A DNA stretch of 64,000 nt, from assembly GCA_028023455.1 (NCBI GenBank), contig JAQFVV010000012.1:13406364-13470363 (forward strand), in the 5' to 3' direction. Made by a program: the position numbers and the translations under genes. Positions 36,690-49,221 of the stretch are shown here, piece by piece. Positions within the stretch are counted from its first letter, which is position 1; every line of letters starts with the position of its first letter. The notes beneath the pieces were generated by a model. It ran no database searches, had not been told where the DNA came from, and was given only the letters and a program-made list of their open reading frames with translations. Source of the stretch: Epiperipatus broadwayi (taxonomy: Eukaryota > Onychophora > Udeonychophora > Euonychophora > Peripatidae).

Positions 36690-37140
36690 AAATGATAAAG
36701 ACTTATGTACTGAAAAGATGTCTTAATTGGTCCCCATGCATAATTGTAATTTGTTTTGCAATTGTAACAAAAATCAATATATTACTACTAGACTGGATCA
36801 ACATATTTACACATTTAACAGAGCTCAGAAAAACAGCAACACGTCCTCTGTATTCTTGGAGCATGCTAAACAATCTGGACACAACTTCACACCCGCCAAT
36901 CCCATAATATTGTGCTCAGAATCAAATAATCACAAAAGAAAAATAAAGGAGGCATTTTACATCAATGGAAACATCCATGCCATTAATAGTAAGGATCCTT
37001 GCTTCGAGATCTCAAAGAAATGGGCTACGTAATACTAGCTTATTTGAATATTTGTATTTGCATATTTTATTATACATTTTATGAAGGCTATGAATATGAG
37101 GCATGGATCCTCGAAAACGTTAAGCCGATAAACTTTAATA
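36690..37140 (+). pseudogene. Penelope-like element, GIY-YIG endonuclease tail
   Basis: The frame at 36727-37032 includes YITTRLDQHIYTFNRAQKNS, SVFLEHAKQSGHNF, SNNHKRKIKEAFYI and PCFEISKKWA, the second half of the GIY-YIG nuclease of a Penelope-like element (R and H of the catalytic surface, E in the KRKIKEAFYI block). The GIY and YIG strands themselves are degraded upstream. About 50 bases after the stop, ATGAAGGCT then GGATCCTCGAAAACGTT (37081-37121) is the 3' structural motif common to these elements, a degenerate hammerhead-like hairpin. This is a different lineage from the copy at 54047. Confidence 0.75.
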
Positions 37141-37368
37141 CTAATTAATATCTTCTCTAATTAACAATTATATATTTTAGATATGATTCTGTAACCTTTT
37201 AGACTCAATAAAGTTTTCATTTGAAACGTCCTAATCACCATAGCAGCAGCAGCAACAACAGTAATAATAATAAACATTATCATTATTAGTAGTAATAGTA
37301 ATAGTAGTATTCAATTTATTGGTAAACAACAGCTTACAAAGCCAAGAAAACATTTACAATGATTAAAT

Positions 37369-38909
37369 TTACACAAAATTTTGATTTAATATATATTTTT
37401 TAAATATTTTAAAATCTGATGTAAACTCTAATCTATATACAGGTGCATTCTTTACATGCATATGTTTAATTAATGGTAAATAAAAAAGTCCATGATTTCT
37501 GCTATTAAAAGTTGATATTTTATATAGCACATTAGTTACTGAATTATCAAAGGGTATTATGCTATTTATCATTTCATATAAATAAAACACATATCAGATA
37601 ATATTCTCTTAATATGCAATTCATTATTATTATAAGATGAAGTTTTATACACATATTTACAATATTTATATAAACTTTTTGTATTTTTTTCATATCTGTT
37701 TCATTTATGAAATTCTATACAATGGATTCATAATGTAAAAGTGGTAATATCAAACTATTAAATATTAATTTATTAATCTAGAAATCAAAAACATTTTTTG
37801 ATCTGAGCATCCTGCCAAGGAGTTTAAATGCTTTATTGACATAATATGTTATATGGTTATTAAAAATAAAATTGCTTGTGAAAATTATACTCAAATCTTT
37901 ATGGTCAGTAATTTTTTTAATTTCATGATGATCAATATTGCTTTTCTTGAATATGTCATAACATTACATTTGTCAACATTTATTTTCATGTTACTTGCTT
38001 GGCACCACTTATAAAATATAACTATATAATTTTGTAAAGTTTTAATGTCTTCTTTACTATTAAGCTCCATAAAAATTTTAATATCATCTGCATAGCATAA
38101 CACACTTTTACTTGGAATAAGTGTTAACAAATGTGATGTATAAACAGCAAAACATATTGGGTTTAGCACACTCCCCTGTGGAAGTCCAAGTCTAGATTTA
38201 AAATTATTTGACTCTTTATTATTGTAATAAACATAATTGCTTCTATCAGATAGAAAAGGCTTGAATAAATTCATTAGATTGATTGAAAAACCAATTTTCT
38301 CTATTTTCATAATAATTAATCTATGATCAACTCTATCAAAAGCCTTTGTTAAATCAAAATATATCATTTCTAATTGATTTTTTGCCTCAATAGCTCTACC
38401 TATGGCATCTGATATATGGATTAAATTTGTTTCTATTGACCTTAACTGGAAGAAACCCATGTAAAGAATAAGGAAGAATATTTTTTTAAATAATGTATTA
38501 ATTCTGTAATAAATTGATTTTTCAAAAATTCTCGATGGTATAGGTAGTAAAGAAATAGGTCTATAATTCCAAATTTCTGATTTTTTCCCCAGATTTGTAT
38601 ATAGATATTACTTTAGCCACTTTCCAATAGCTAGAAAAATTGATATTTTAAGTGAAAATTAAAAATATACATAGAACAGGAGCCAAAAGTTCAATGCATC
38701 CTTTATAAATAAAAACTGGTATCACAAGCAATACTTTTTTTATTTTTTATTAACTTTGTAGAATGATATATCTCATCCAAATCAAATTTTAATATGTTTA
38801 TGGAATCATTACTGAATATGAGATTTTGAGTAAATGGATATTCCAAAATTAAGTTATTATTTGGTTGACATTGAGTTGAAAAATAAGCCATAAAATCACT
38901 TGATTCCAT
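37369..38909 (-). pseudogene. LINE-D ORF2, reverse transcriptase
   Basis: Motif A is MIYFDLTKAFDRVDHR, then LGLPQGSVLNPICFAVYTS and LCYADDIKIFMEL (catalytic YADD), all in one frame at 37891-38460. The start of the RT (DFMAYFSTQ, then GCIELLAPV in shifted frames) is at 38480-38909. The C-terminal piece FNSRNHGLFYLPLIKHMHV and APVYRLEF is at 37369-37590. Sequence is close to LINE-A throughout, so the two are members of one subfamily. Confidence 0.8.
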
Positions 38910-39195
38910 ATCTACTACTCATGTATTTTATCTAATTGAAGTATAATGAGTCTTTATCACATTCCAAAAATGTGCTGGATTTTTATGTATTTTGTTTTGA
39001 GACAAATAATATCATAATTTTCAGTAAGAATATTGTTTTACAGTAAATAATTTTGTGCATAAGCCTGTAATATTTTGCATATAATTACTCAATTTTTTAT
39101 TCAACTTATCCATCATGATTTTTTATTCAACTTATCAATCATGACAATATGATTGTTGATTAGAACTTCTATTTTCTACTTCAAGAGTATTATAT

Positions 39196-40770
39196 TTATG
39201 TACCAAATTTTTTTGTGTCAGTACTAATATTTTTATTCATATCTGCAACTTCTTCAGTTGTTTTAATAAAATTATTATTATCTAAGCAACCATAGTAAGG
39301 TAGCAATACTGATCCTATGGACCAAAGCTCTGGTTTTGTTATTTGTTCCTCAAATTTGCTATCTATTGAGATATAAAAAGAAGCATATTTCTTATTTTTA
39401 GATGGCAGTTTATAACATACAATGGTAGTTTTTAAGTTATCCATTAGATGTTTTATAATATTTGTGTCATTCATTGATATGTCAATTCTTGTTAAAAAAT
39501 ACTTTCTATAATATATTCTAGGCTTTACTGTTTGTATTATATGATTAGTTTGATTTCCATTTATACCTTTTTTATTATTATTTTTATTTATTTTCTTTTT
39601 ATATGTGACTGTAATAAATTTTTCCATCATTTTTTAATTACATATTTTTCTTTATTTTCTATGTTTACATCTTCTTCCAAGTCAAGTTTTTCTACCAAAT
39701 TCTATTGATTTTTAATATTTTGTGGGACAAGGTTTTGTTTATGATTATTCATATTTGAAATTAAAATTTTTGCATAGGTTATATCATCATTATTCTTTCC
39801 ATTATTTTCTACATTATTTTTATCTTTATCAATAAAAACTTTTTCTTTTTTGTTAAAGCCATTTTAGATACATCATCATTATGGGAGTTAATTTTTTTTT
39901 TTTTCCATATGTCATAGCATCGGCCAGGAGGTGAACCCACAACCATCTGCAACCAACTACTTGCTTGCAAGGCAGCTGCGATGACCTCTCGGCTAGCAAC
40001 GCTTGACTTATGTGAGTTATTTGTAGTTATATTCCCATTATTGTCACTTTTTATAGAATTTTTTCTATTATTCTGTCAAAAATAGATATTAACATATGTT
40101 TTAAAAATTTATTTTCTTTATGAAGACATCCATTTTTTATTTACCATAGTATTTAAAAAATGAAAATACTTGTTTACAACAACTTTTATCTGTAACTTGC
40201 CCTATAGCTAAATCTTTATCTTGGCATGAATCGCTATTGAGATATTCACAAATACTTTCATTATCTTTAACATCAATAGTTTCAATATTACTATCATCAG
40301 AAAAAAATCTTGTTAGAACTAAAACCATTTATATTTATATTTGTCAAAATACAATGAGGACATAAATATGAAATATTACCATTATGTGACAGCAATTCTA
40401 AATCAATTGCAGAGAGATTTAGACATTTTGCATGAAAATGTTTACCACAGCCTTCAGTACAGAAAACATACAATTGATCATTAGTGACAGTAGAAAAGCA
40501 AAAAATTACAGTCTCTACTACCACGATCACTGAATAATAAAGCATTATCAGAACAACTTACTTTGCCCAAAAAGAGTTTTCAAAAATTGAGCACTAATCA
40601 TCTTGACTGATACAATCCTCCATTTTGATCACTTCATTAGTATTTATATCCAAACATTTTTCACATATAAAATCAACTAATCCATCCACATACTTTAAAT
40701 GAAACTTATTTTTTCAACTTTTACATCTAATTCTTTGTTGTTTTCCACAAATTAAATTGCTGCAATTAAC
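39196..40770 (-). pseudogene. LINE-D ORF1, broken
   Basis: C-terminal part (39196-39630): FLTRIDISMNDTNIIKHLMD, YASFYISID and ELWSIGSVLLPYYG, matching LINE-A ORF1 residues around 430-515. The zinc finger part is at 40297-40545: CFSTVTNDQL, CTEGCGKHFHAKCLNLS and YLCPHC. A first finger relic (ICGKQQRIRC, FICEKC) lies at 40640-40760. The middle is scrambled by frameshifts and the SINE at 39891. Confidence 0.75.
39881..40021 (-). mobile_element. tRNA-derived SINE
   Basis: On the minus strand TAGCCGAGAGG matches a polymerase III A box and GGTTCACCTCC about 50 bases later a B box. The body is about 105 bp and ends in an A run (T run on plus, 39891-39904). Between the boxes CCTTGCAAGC resembles a tRNA anticodon arm, perhaps alanine. 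The flanks TGGGAGTTAATT and TGTGAGTTATTT form an imperfect 12 bp target duplication. It is inserted in LINE-D ORF1. Confidence 0.8.
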
Positions 40771-40807
40771 ATATGATGTTCCACCCATAGCAGGTCTGCA
40801 GATAACG

Positions 40808-42400
40808 ATTATGATGATGATAATAATAATAATAATAATAATAATTCAATTCAATTTATTTACCGTACAAAATTACAGCATTAATCCAATTACAGAATTG
40901 CACCATAACAACTATACAATAATATACATAAATGAGTATAAATGACAAATTATTAATATGATTATATGCCATATTTCTTCATAAGATAAGTAACAAATTT
41001 TTTAAAGTCTAAAGTAAGAATATTTTCATTAGTAATATCATGATTATAGGTATTAGGCAAACGATACAAAGGTGAAAATTTTAATATGTTAGAGCAACAA
41101 ACCTTAATATAAAATAAAGTAAATGTATGTGTCTTATGTAAACAATTATTAAAAGTAATATTTGAAATGTTGTTAGTTAATATAATTTTCTGATTGATAA
41201 AAATATATAAAATTTTTAAATCTCTCATTTTTCTTCTATTGGATATGGATAGATAACAATCATTTAACTTAATATACTTGGAAAAATTATTATAAACCAA
41301 TTCAATTTTAATAATATCTTGTTTGGAACTGGGATTCCAAACAACAGATCCATATTCTAAAATAGGCAAAACCAAAGAGAGGAATAATTTATATTTTGTA
41401 GAACTAGTAAATTGTTTACCATGCTTTAAAATTGCACCCATAATTTTAAAAGCATTATTTACTATATTTGCAATATGTTGATGAAATGATCCATTGCTTG
41501 CAAAAATAATACCAAGATCTTTCTGAATATCAATGAATTTTATATTATGATCTTCAATATAACAAGGACAAATTATCATTTCAGATTAATTGGAATAAAA
41601 AACTGTTGAACATTTATCCATATTAATATCCATTTTATTATCTCTACACCATTTCACAAAATTATTAATATCTTTTTATAATAATATGCAATCATTAATT
41701 AAATTGATATTCCTAAAAATTTTACAATCATCTGCATAGCATAAAATATAACAAAATTCCAACTCTCTCCCAAATCATCAATATAAATGTTAAACAATAA
41801 TGGTACAAGGATACTGCCCTGAGGTACTCCTATATTACAATAATATGGATTAGAAGAATTATTCTTAAATTTTGCATAAGCAGTTATTTTCCTAATAAAA
41901 GCTTCAAACCATACAACTAAATTATAGGAAAAACTTAATTTGTACATTTTGTAAAGCAATTTGGAATGATCCACTTTATGAAATGCCTTGGATAAATCAA
42001 AATAAATAACATCTAAATGACATTGATTCTCAAAGGCATTAGCAATGTGATCAATTATTGTTAAAAGATTAGTTTCACATTGATCTGCCAGGTAAAAAAC
42101 CATGTTGCTCAGGAACCAAAATCTTATTTATGTCATTAACAATTTTCTTATAAACACATCTTTCAAATATGTGTGCAACTGTATGAAGCACAGAAATTGG
42201 TCTATAATTATTAACATTATCTTTTGAACCATTTTTAAAAATAAGTATAACTTTGGCAAGTTTAAGAGAGTTAGGAAAAATACAATTTTTAATGGAACAA
42301 TTAAGAATATAACATAAAGGAGCAGCAATATATTCTGCACAACCTTTATAAATGAAAGAAGGGATATTGTCATAACCTATACTTGAATGTGTTTTGAGTT
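40808..42400 (-). mobile_element. LINE-E: 5'-truncated CR1-like LINE
   Basis: Minus strand. The tail is at 40808-40844 (GAT and AAT triplets), joined to TCAATTCAATTTATT. Only the RT half of ORF2 remains. Its 5' end stops within the RT start and is directly fused to the ATC tail of LINE-F (42401). It resembles LINE-B more than LINE-A (EQHGFLPGRS and SSKQDIIKIE versus the corresponding LINE-B segments). Confidence 0.8.
40962..42400 (-). pseudogene. LINE-E ORF2, reverse transcriptase
   Basis: In three frames: GYDNIPSFIYKGCAEYIAAP, LKLAKVILIFKNGSKD, YRPISVLHTVAHIFERC and VPEQHGFLPG (42075-42443 frame); then LDVIYFDLSKAFHKVDHSKL and IGVPQGSILVPLLFNIYIDD (41699-42103). The YADD box is damaged by a shift near 41745 (FYAMQMIVKF). 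Last come QKDLGIIFASNGSFHQHIAN, VLPILEYGSVVW and FSPLYRLPNTYNHDITNENI (40962-41579). Dead by frameshifts. Confidence 0.8.
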
Positions 42401-42571
42401 CAGCAGCAGTGGTGGTGATGATGATGATGATGATATAATTCAATATCTATTTATTGCATGTATTTCAACATTTACATTTTAACAGAAATACACAATAAAC
42501 CAAAAAAATAAAAAACCAATAAGCAAATACAAATTACATACATAAGATTATATATACATATATATTCATAA

Positions 42572-42932
42572 TTATAAGTTTAGTTGTTTTCTAACATTCA
42601 TAATAATCCGATCACAAAAAATATCAATATTATTAAACGCTAGATTATATACCATTTGCAATCTATTAATAACTGACTTGCTGAAGAATGTATTTTTAGA
42701 TTTATAAATCTTGAAAGTATGCATTTTTCTTAACAGACCTCTAGGTACTTTCAATTCTATTTTCAATATAGTTACTGACATCAATTTTCCCATCAATTAA
42801 CTTTTTCAACAATATCATATCTATCAATATTCTCCTTTCTTTCAATATTGTTTTAACATTTTGATGTTCTCCCATTATTAATTTATTGAATCTTTTTTCA
42901 ACATTATCTATTCTAGACTGAATATTAATCAA
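42572..42932 (-). pseudogene. LINE-F ORF2, C-terminal segment
   Basis: In two overlapping frames: INIQSRIDNVEKRFNKLIMG with KERRILIDMILLKKLIDGKI, then FFSKSVINRLQMVYNLAFNN and IDIF. It corresponds to LINE-C 22431-22766 with a frameshift near 42770. Confidence 0.75.
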
Positions 42933-43069
42933 ATCGAAATTCCATATACAAGAACCATATTCTAAAAGTATAACGAGAAAAAAATGATTTATACTTTATG
43001 GAAGTAGATAAATCTCTCCCATATCTCAAAATACAGTCCGTCTTTCTGTATGCTTTATTAATAATATAC

Positions 43070-46000
43070 TTAATATGTGCATTTATTATATATAGAGCAC
43101 GCAAAATAAGCTCTTAACAAGCTTTGAGAATATTCTCAACCCCAGACCGGTTTCTGCTTCTGGCGTTGTTAGTGAGGTGCCAGGATATTCAGCATTAGAT
43201 TAAAAATACTAGAACAAGCCCAGCACTTTATCTAATGTATAACTATTGAATAGAAAATCTGAAATTGTCGGACATCCATATGTCTTCCAATCCAGCTATC
43301 TAACTCAAATAGCCATATGGAACTGAACTAAGTTCAGATATACCATATATTAATAGCTTTAGCAATATAAAATTACCAAAGCCTTAATAGTGAAAACTAA
43401 AATGATAAAAAATCAAGTTAGATGTCACATGACTTAATTTAATAACATTTGTAAATACGTACTGAAGCGGAATCTGAGATTCAGATTGCGCTTCACAGCC
43501 CACTTCCAATCTTCCGCTACCAACCTAAATTCAAACCCTATGCTTGCATATATATTCCACTCACTAACACATTTGTTTGTATCCTTTTGTTTGAGTTATA
43601 TTAACTAACATATTTATTAACGAAGATATTGGCATAAATATCTGAATTTAAACATGCAAAATAAAATTAATAAATGTAGCGTCTGAAAATTCGTATACGC
43701 AATAGGGAATGGGGGATTAATTATAACGGACTTATAATATCAAAATATATTATAATTTCTGTATTAATTTGTTTTATAAAAGTTATAATAATTGTTTGTT
43801 AATTGCAGCTCAGATATCTACTGATATTGTAGAGACAAAGGTACTGAGTAAATATTTAGTGGAAAAGTTCGTTATATGTAAGTTTATAAAATTGTGTTTT
43901 TAAATTATTTTTTGTCATTAAACTATACTTTTCTTTTAAATCCAATATGGAAGATGCGATTGTAATTAGTCAAAATTAGTTAAAGGTGAGAAGCGTAATC
44001 TTGTATAATATTCTAACATAACTTTAATTAAAAGTTTCTCTAGAATCAAAAGTAGAAACTAAACTTAATTGATTTATTTTTGTTACAAACATTTTCTTTT
44101 ATCAAAATTAATTAAAGTTTGAATGCTTATCTAACAATGGCATCTTCCATCACAATGGGTAAAAGCTTGTATACGAATTCTTTAGGAAATTAGATTGCAA
44201 TGACCAATCAGAAAGGGATTCCAAAAATACCAAGGCATGGGATAATTACAAATTATTTTTAGGAGAGTAAAGAGGACAGTCAAGGAGAGCAGTCACCAAG
44301 AAAATTTGCGCTCGTTAATTTCAATGTGTACTGAGTAAATCTAAATCGCCTTTCTCGTCATTCGAGATGGCCGCCCCTGCAATCTGTGCCCATGGATCCC
44401 GATACTCATAGACTATACTTATATGCCTGCTCGTTAAATCATAAAATTACTACCTGCCTGAATAACTATGATTGACAAACTAGATCTAGTCTCCGCGGGA
44501 ATTGAAATCATCAAAAGAACCGCCATGTTTTACAGAGGTAATCATTTCAAATGCTGCTAGACTCTTAAGGTTACCGTGAATAATTTTAACTTTCACCTAT
44601 CTATTTCTTTAAACATGTTGTAAAGCTTTTATTTGTAAAATTTAATATTAGTTATGAATCAATTTGTAAAATTCTTACCTTTTTGTTAATTGTACCTCGT
44701 TCTCTCTCTATATAACTTAGCTGTAATCTCTCCTACATTAAACCTCTCATGAATAATTATTAATTCTTAATTTCACGTCTAAGCGGCAATACTTTATTTT
44801 CATTATTATATTTTATACTTTCAGATACTAAATTATATGTCGATAATTTCCCCCAGAATCGCAATGCTTACGCTATATCTTTTAATAAAAGAAAACCCTC
44901 CTTACTTTTCAGAGGGTAATTAATCTAGTATTATTTTAAAACAACTTTGTTATTCTCAGTATAGCGGGTGCCTGCCAGTCTGGGGAAATAAAATAAGAAT
45001 TTGATAATTATTATATAGTGTTATTTTCAAAAAACTAAGTAAAAATCTATTTTCTTAGAAATGCGTTTCTTTGGTTCCTTAAATAATAGCGCTAACTTCT
45101 AAAATCTACAAATAGATTTATATGAATTAAATTAATATTAATTTCTTGAAATCAATAGCCACCACTGACTTTATATATATTTAATAATATGAAAATTATT
45201 TAATTATTAAAGCATTCAAAACCAAAGAGTTATATTATTTATACATTGTGGAAAGTTTATGTGTAGTTAAAAGTAATACACAAAAAGGGGGGGGGGGAAT
45301 CCTTTAGTTCTCTGAGCTATATTATAGTGGCCTTAAATGTAATTCTTCCATATCCACGTAGTAATCAAATCATACCGATACGAGGGGGTTTTATTAATAA
45401 AAATAGGCAATAATTCTTTATTACTTAGTTAAATATCAATATATTTATATTAATGCAAGCGTTACGTGTATACCGGCCTTTCGTTTTATATATATTTATG
45501 CTTCGTTCATTTTACTTCTAATACCAAGGACAAGGTTTGGCAAACCTCGTTGGATTTCTTCAGCGCGTGATATTATTGCATAGGGTTCGCTCTGGCAAAA
45601 GTCCAGCCTATGGCAATTTAATAAAGCGCCTTCGTTGTTGTTTATGACCCGACCCTGCCGACGTTTGCAGAGAGTCGCCTTTCTTTAACGGTAAATTGAA
45701 GCATCTTCTTAGGTCTTAGAATAGATCGTTCCATGGCCATCATACACGTACCGCTCTCCCATATTTCGTTCTTGTTAAAAGCCTATTAATTCTCCTAAAC
45801 CGTACTGTTATGATTATACTAAATGGATTGCCACTGTTTAATATATATTTCATTCGCACTTTCAGGTATGACGCTTCTGCCATTATTATTATTTCCCAAA
45901 GTAGCTTCCCACACACGTTCTTGTATAGCCAATGCAAATAGTAATTAAATAAAATTACCCTTATCATCCAACTTAATAAACTTACGTATTGGTATGAATG

Positions 46001-46712
46001 CTGTTATTTTAGTACTGGTGGATTCAAATAATGTTCAGATACCGTAGTCTAGCGCTATTATTAAAAATCTTATGTATCACAGTCCATCGATAAATTATTG
46101 ATATATAAATAGCCGCAATAGAATAAAGCCATGAATTATTTGTTATTGATGATTAAATATGTTCATTGTATAGGATTGTAAGGGAGGTTAATGTTGTCCA
46201 AGGGAGATAAACACCCATTTTATTTACATTGTAACACCAATAACGTTTGCAATCATATATATTTCAAGTTGATTTAATAAATTTTATATCCTTCTAAATA
46301 TCTAAGTCATTGTTTCATTTATTGATTAGAAATAATTTTGATGTAATATAAAAAGGTTTCCCTTACTAGATGATCGAAAATCGCTAATTATAATATTCTA
46401 GACATGAACCAAGTTCGAATAAGAGTCTTTTTGTGTCACGACTTTGTGATGCCGGCGGGGTAGGAATGAATTAGATCAGTATCATTGGAATTGTTGCTCA
46501 TAAGTGAGTAGATCTGGAAAATAGGCAAATAGGGCAGAATTCATGAATGTTCCTGACTTATGTATCTTGCACAGGATTGGATTCGAGGTACTTTTGCCTA
46601 GATGCTAGATCTTGTTATATGAACAGACGAAACCGACCGGTACAGTACAAGCTTTATTAAATTAAATCATGTGACATATGACTTGATTTTTTATCATTTT
46701 AATATGTGCATT
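43070..46712. mobile_element. 3615 bp insertion in LINE-F with 14 bp target duplication
   Basis: TTAATATGTGCATT occurs at 43070-43083 and 46699-46712, and the LINE consensus continues exactly across. The insert (43084-46698) has no long open frame. Its left end, read on the minus strand, is a retroelement-like 3' end with a degenerate hammerhead at 43141-43178. Its right end (46656-46700) is an inverted copy of 43399-43443 with about three mismatches over 45 bases. A G run (45287-45298) and patches of higher GC around 45540-45700 are inside. Class unknown; a 14 bp duplication suggests LINE- or Penelope-type insertion of a partial element. Confidence 0.7.
43139..43181 (-). ncRNA. Degenerate hammerhead-like motif
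   Basis: On the minus strand: ACCTCA, then CTAACAA where CTGATGA is expected, a weak stem II (GC-CAGAA-GC), GAAAC, palindromic stem III ACCGGT with triplet GTC, and then TGGGGT. ACCTCA and TGGGGT pair over six bases to form stem I. The core lacks essential guanines, so it should be inactive, but the layout of a type I hammerhead is preserved. Confidence 0.55.
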
Positions 46713-47487
46713 AAAAATAAAATTACTACAAAATATCATTCCAAAACCAGATACAATCTCTTTATATGTAATAACACCATTCTCAATTTTATATTGATAA
46801 ACAGATTTTTCAGTTTTATTAGTATAGGAAACAATACATGTTTTATTAATATTAACCACCATATTGTTATACCTACACCAAATTTTAAAACAATCTATAT
46901 CATTTTGAACCTCAATATGATCATTATAAGTAATGATTCTTTTAAATAACACAATCATCAACATAAATAAGTATCATACTATTTTTTATGCTTTGATCAA
47001 CATCACACATAAAAACATTAAAAAATAAAGGTGCTAATATTCCTGTCTGAGGAATACCTACCATATTATTAAAAAAAAGAGACAATTGGTTCTAACCATA
47101 TACACATAAGATTTATGATCCTTCAAATAATTGCTAAACCACTCAATTAAATGAGAACTAATACCCAACATTTTAAGTTTATACAAAAGTCTAACATGTG
47201 AAACTTTATCAAATGCCCTAGTCATATCAAAATATACAACATCTAATTGTTTCTGATCAATAATAATAATAATATGAATTGCCACTAGAAGGCGATTATC
47301 TTAGTTCTTCCAGTACTTCGTAAGATGTTTTAGAAGCTTTAAAATATTATTTTTTAAGAGAAAATCTCTAATTGAATCATAGAGTGTATTTATATATATT
47401 GCGTAAAAAAATCAATTGCAAAAAGGCGCTATTTTCTTAGACTTTTAAGTTCTACTGTAATTTCAATTCAAAGTGAATTAGGAGAAA

Positions 47488-48990
47488 ATGGCTACATTTA
47501 ATGAAGCCACGAGTAGAATAAGACCATCTTACGCGAATGTAGACAAAATCTTGACAGATAGTGAATTAAACAAGAAAATATCACTTCAAACCTGAAGCAA
47601 GATTTCATAGATCTACATTAGATGATTTCTTAAAAATAGAAATGCTGACTCAGACTTCTGAGCCTCATAATAACGTTATCAAAGAGAACTGGTCTAATGA
47701 ACCCCTTTTAATATTATTTCAGAAAAATTTAATGCTACTTCAGCTAATAAATTGTTTGCTTCGTTCAAACTTTTTTTTACAGATTGATCCATAGTTATTG
47801 CTGTTACTGATATGAACTGCTTGCTGTACCGTTTTCTGAAGAAACTTCCATTTGAAGCTTTAAGCACTATTAACATGTGGGACGCAATTTATAAAATTGC
47901 TGATCATCCAAATCGTAGATATGTTATTCTGGAATTTCACAATGCTGAACAAAAAGACTGATTTAGGAGAAATATCAAAGTATTAGACAGATACGCGATT
48001 ATTGTGATTAATCCAAACCAAGATAGATATATAACCGGCTTTCTAAAGAATGCTTATTTAGGCTATAACAATGATAACTTTTGCAGGCTAATTGAACCTT
48101 TCAATGTAGCAGTCAGCCTTCAACCCATGGTAACACTTATGAATTTAAAGGCATTAATCCCAATGAAATTCCCTCTTTGATTACAGAACAGGAAGCCATG
48201 CTCTTTTTGCAAATACCCGGCCTTAAACTACAATGTTTTCACTGTAAACAACATGGTCACGTAATCAATACATGCCCTAATTTATTGTGTAAATATTGTA
48301 ATCAAATTGCTACACCAATAATAAACTGCGAAATAAATAGAAGTATCTAGAAAAAACACTAATATAAAAAAAAAAAAAAACAATTGCATGATCAATAGTT
48401 CAATAAATGTAATCGACTACCAGAGAGCGCATGAAGAATTTCCAGTTTTGAATGGTAAAGATATGACAAAACATTATCATAGTGGATTGTCAGAAATCGA
48501 TGGCACTTCTAACAAGAAGCAATTGATAAGCCGCCACAATAAAGGAAATACTATTGTCATAAATAAAACCGCAATTGAAATAATGGATAAAGCATCAAAA
48601 CCTAATAAATCCAAAACTGATAAGATTGCTGATAATCCCTTAGAGAAACGAAAATCTGGTTGCCATGTTAGAAAGCCTGCCTCAGAAAGAAATTGCAGTG
48701 ATAATGAAGAACTTACTAATTCTGATGAACTGATCAAGACAAAACAGCACATGGTGGAATTCAAGATGCTTAACCGGAAGATGTTTTGGATGAACTAATT
48801 GAAATAAATAAGGTTAGTACACTACGTAGTGTTTCAGATCTCAATTTAAGATCAGGTATACAACATGAAAAAATGTCAGAAAATATTTTAATTTCCTGTA
48901 GATCTAGAGAAGATATTTTAAAACTTGCTAATGACATTCTTTTAATAAAGTTTTTAATACACAATAAACTAAAATATAGGGCTGTTTATT
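47488..48990 (+). pseudogene. LINE-I ORF1 with CCHC zinc knuckle
   Basis: Opens MATFNEATSRIRPSYANVDK, then breaks into several frames. A well-preserved middle part reads MWDAIYKIADHPNRRYVILE and DRYAIIVINPNQDRYITGFL, which could be an RNA-binding fold. The zinc knuckle is CFHCKQHGHVINTC at 48234-48275 (C-x2-C-x4-H-x4-C), followed by LCKYC. The C-terminal part (48388-48986, one shift) is polar and charged. ORF1 of this kind packages the element RNA. Confidence 0.75.
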
Positions 48991-49221
48991 TAGTAATATT
49001 GTAGATGTAAAAGCAGACACATACTTCCTTTGGGTTGGTTTTTTAGCATAAATAAGCGTAAGACACAGAATTAGATATATAAATATGGAAAGAGAGAAGG
49101 ACAATCCAATATATATCACAATATAGAGCTTAATTTGAATATATTATTGTTAAGTGTACATCATAAACATAATATATATTTATATATTGTTGTTTTTTTT
49201 TAATTTAAATCTATTTTTCCT

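Larger units (their letters stand above)
37240..40800 (-). mobile_element. LINE-D: CR1-like LINE with internal endonuclease deletion
   Basis: Minus-strand element closest to LINE-A. The tail is at 37240-37312 (AGT/AAT-rich, then TATTCAATTTATT), the RT at 37369-38700, the ORF2 linker near 38990, and ORF1 from 39196 to about 40770. Almost the whole endonuclease domain is absent between about 39005 and 39090. Its 5' end runs into the triplet tail of LINE-E at 40808. A SINE interrupts ORF1. Many frameshifts. Confidence 0.75.
42401..47280 (-). mobile_element. LINE-F: truncated CR1-like LINE split by a 3.6 kb insertion
   Basis: Same subfamily as LINE-C. The 3' part is at 42401-43083 with an ATC-rich tail at 42401-42435, and the 5' part at 46699-47260. 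The two parts join at TTAATATGTGCATT, present on both sides of the insertion. The 5' end is truncated inside the RT near 47260 and touches a small AAT run (47260-47275). Recognisable RT pieces are QLDVVYFDMTRAFDKVSHVR at 47058-47285 and VVNINKTCIVSYTNKTEK at 46662-46964. The expected YADD lies in a damaged stretch near 46965. Confidence 0.8.

Noticed and set aside
45280-45300. G run that might be a G-quadruplex or assembly mark
   Set aside because: A single run of about 12 G; no second run nearby to support a quadruplex.
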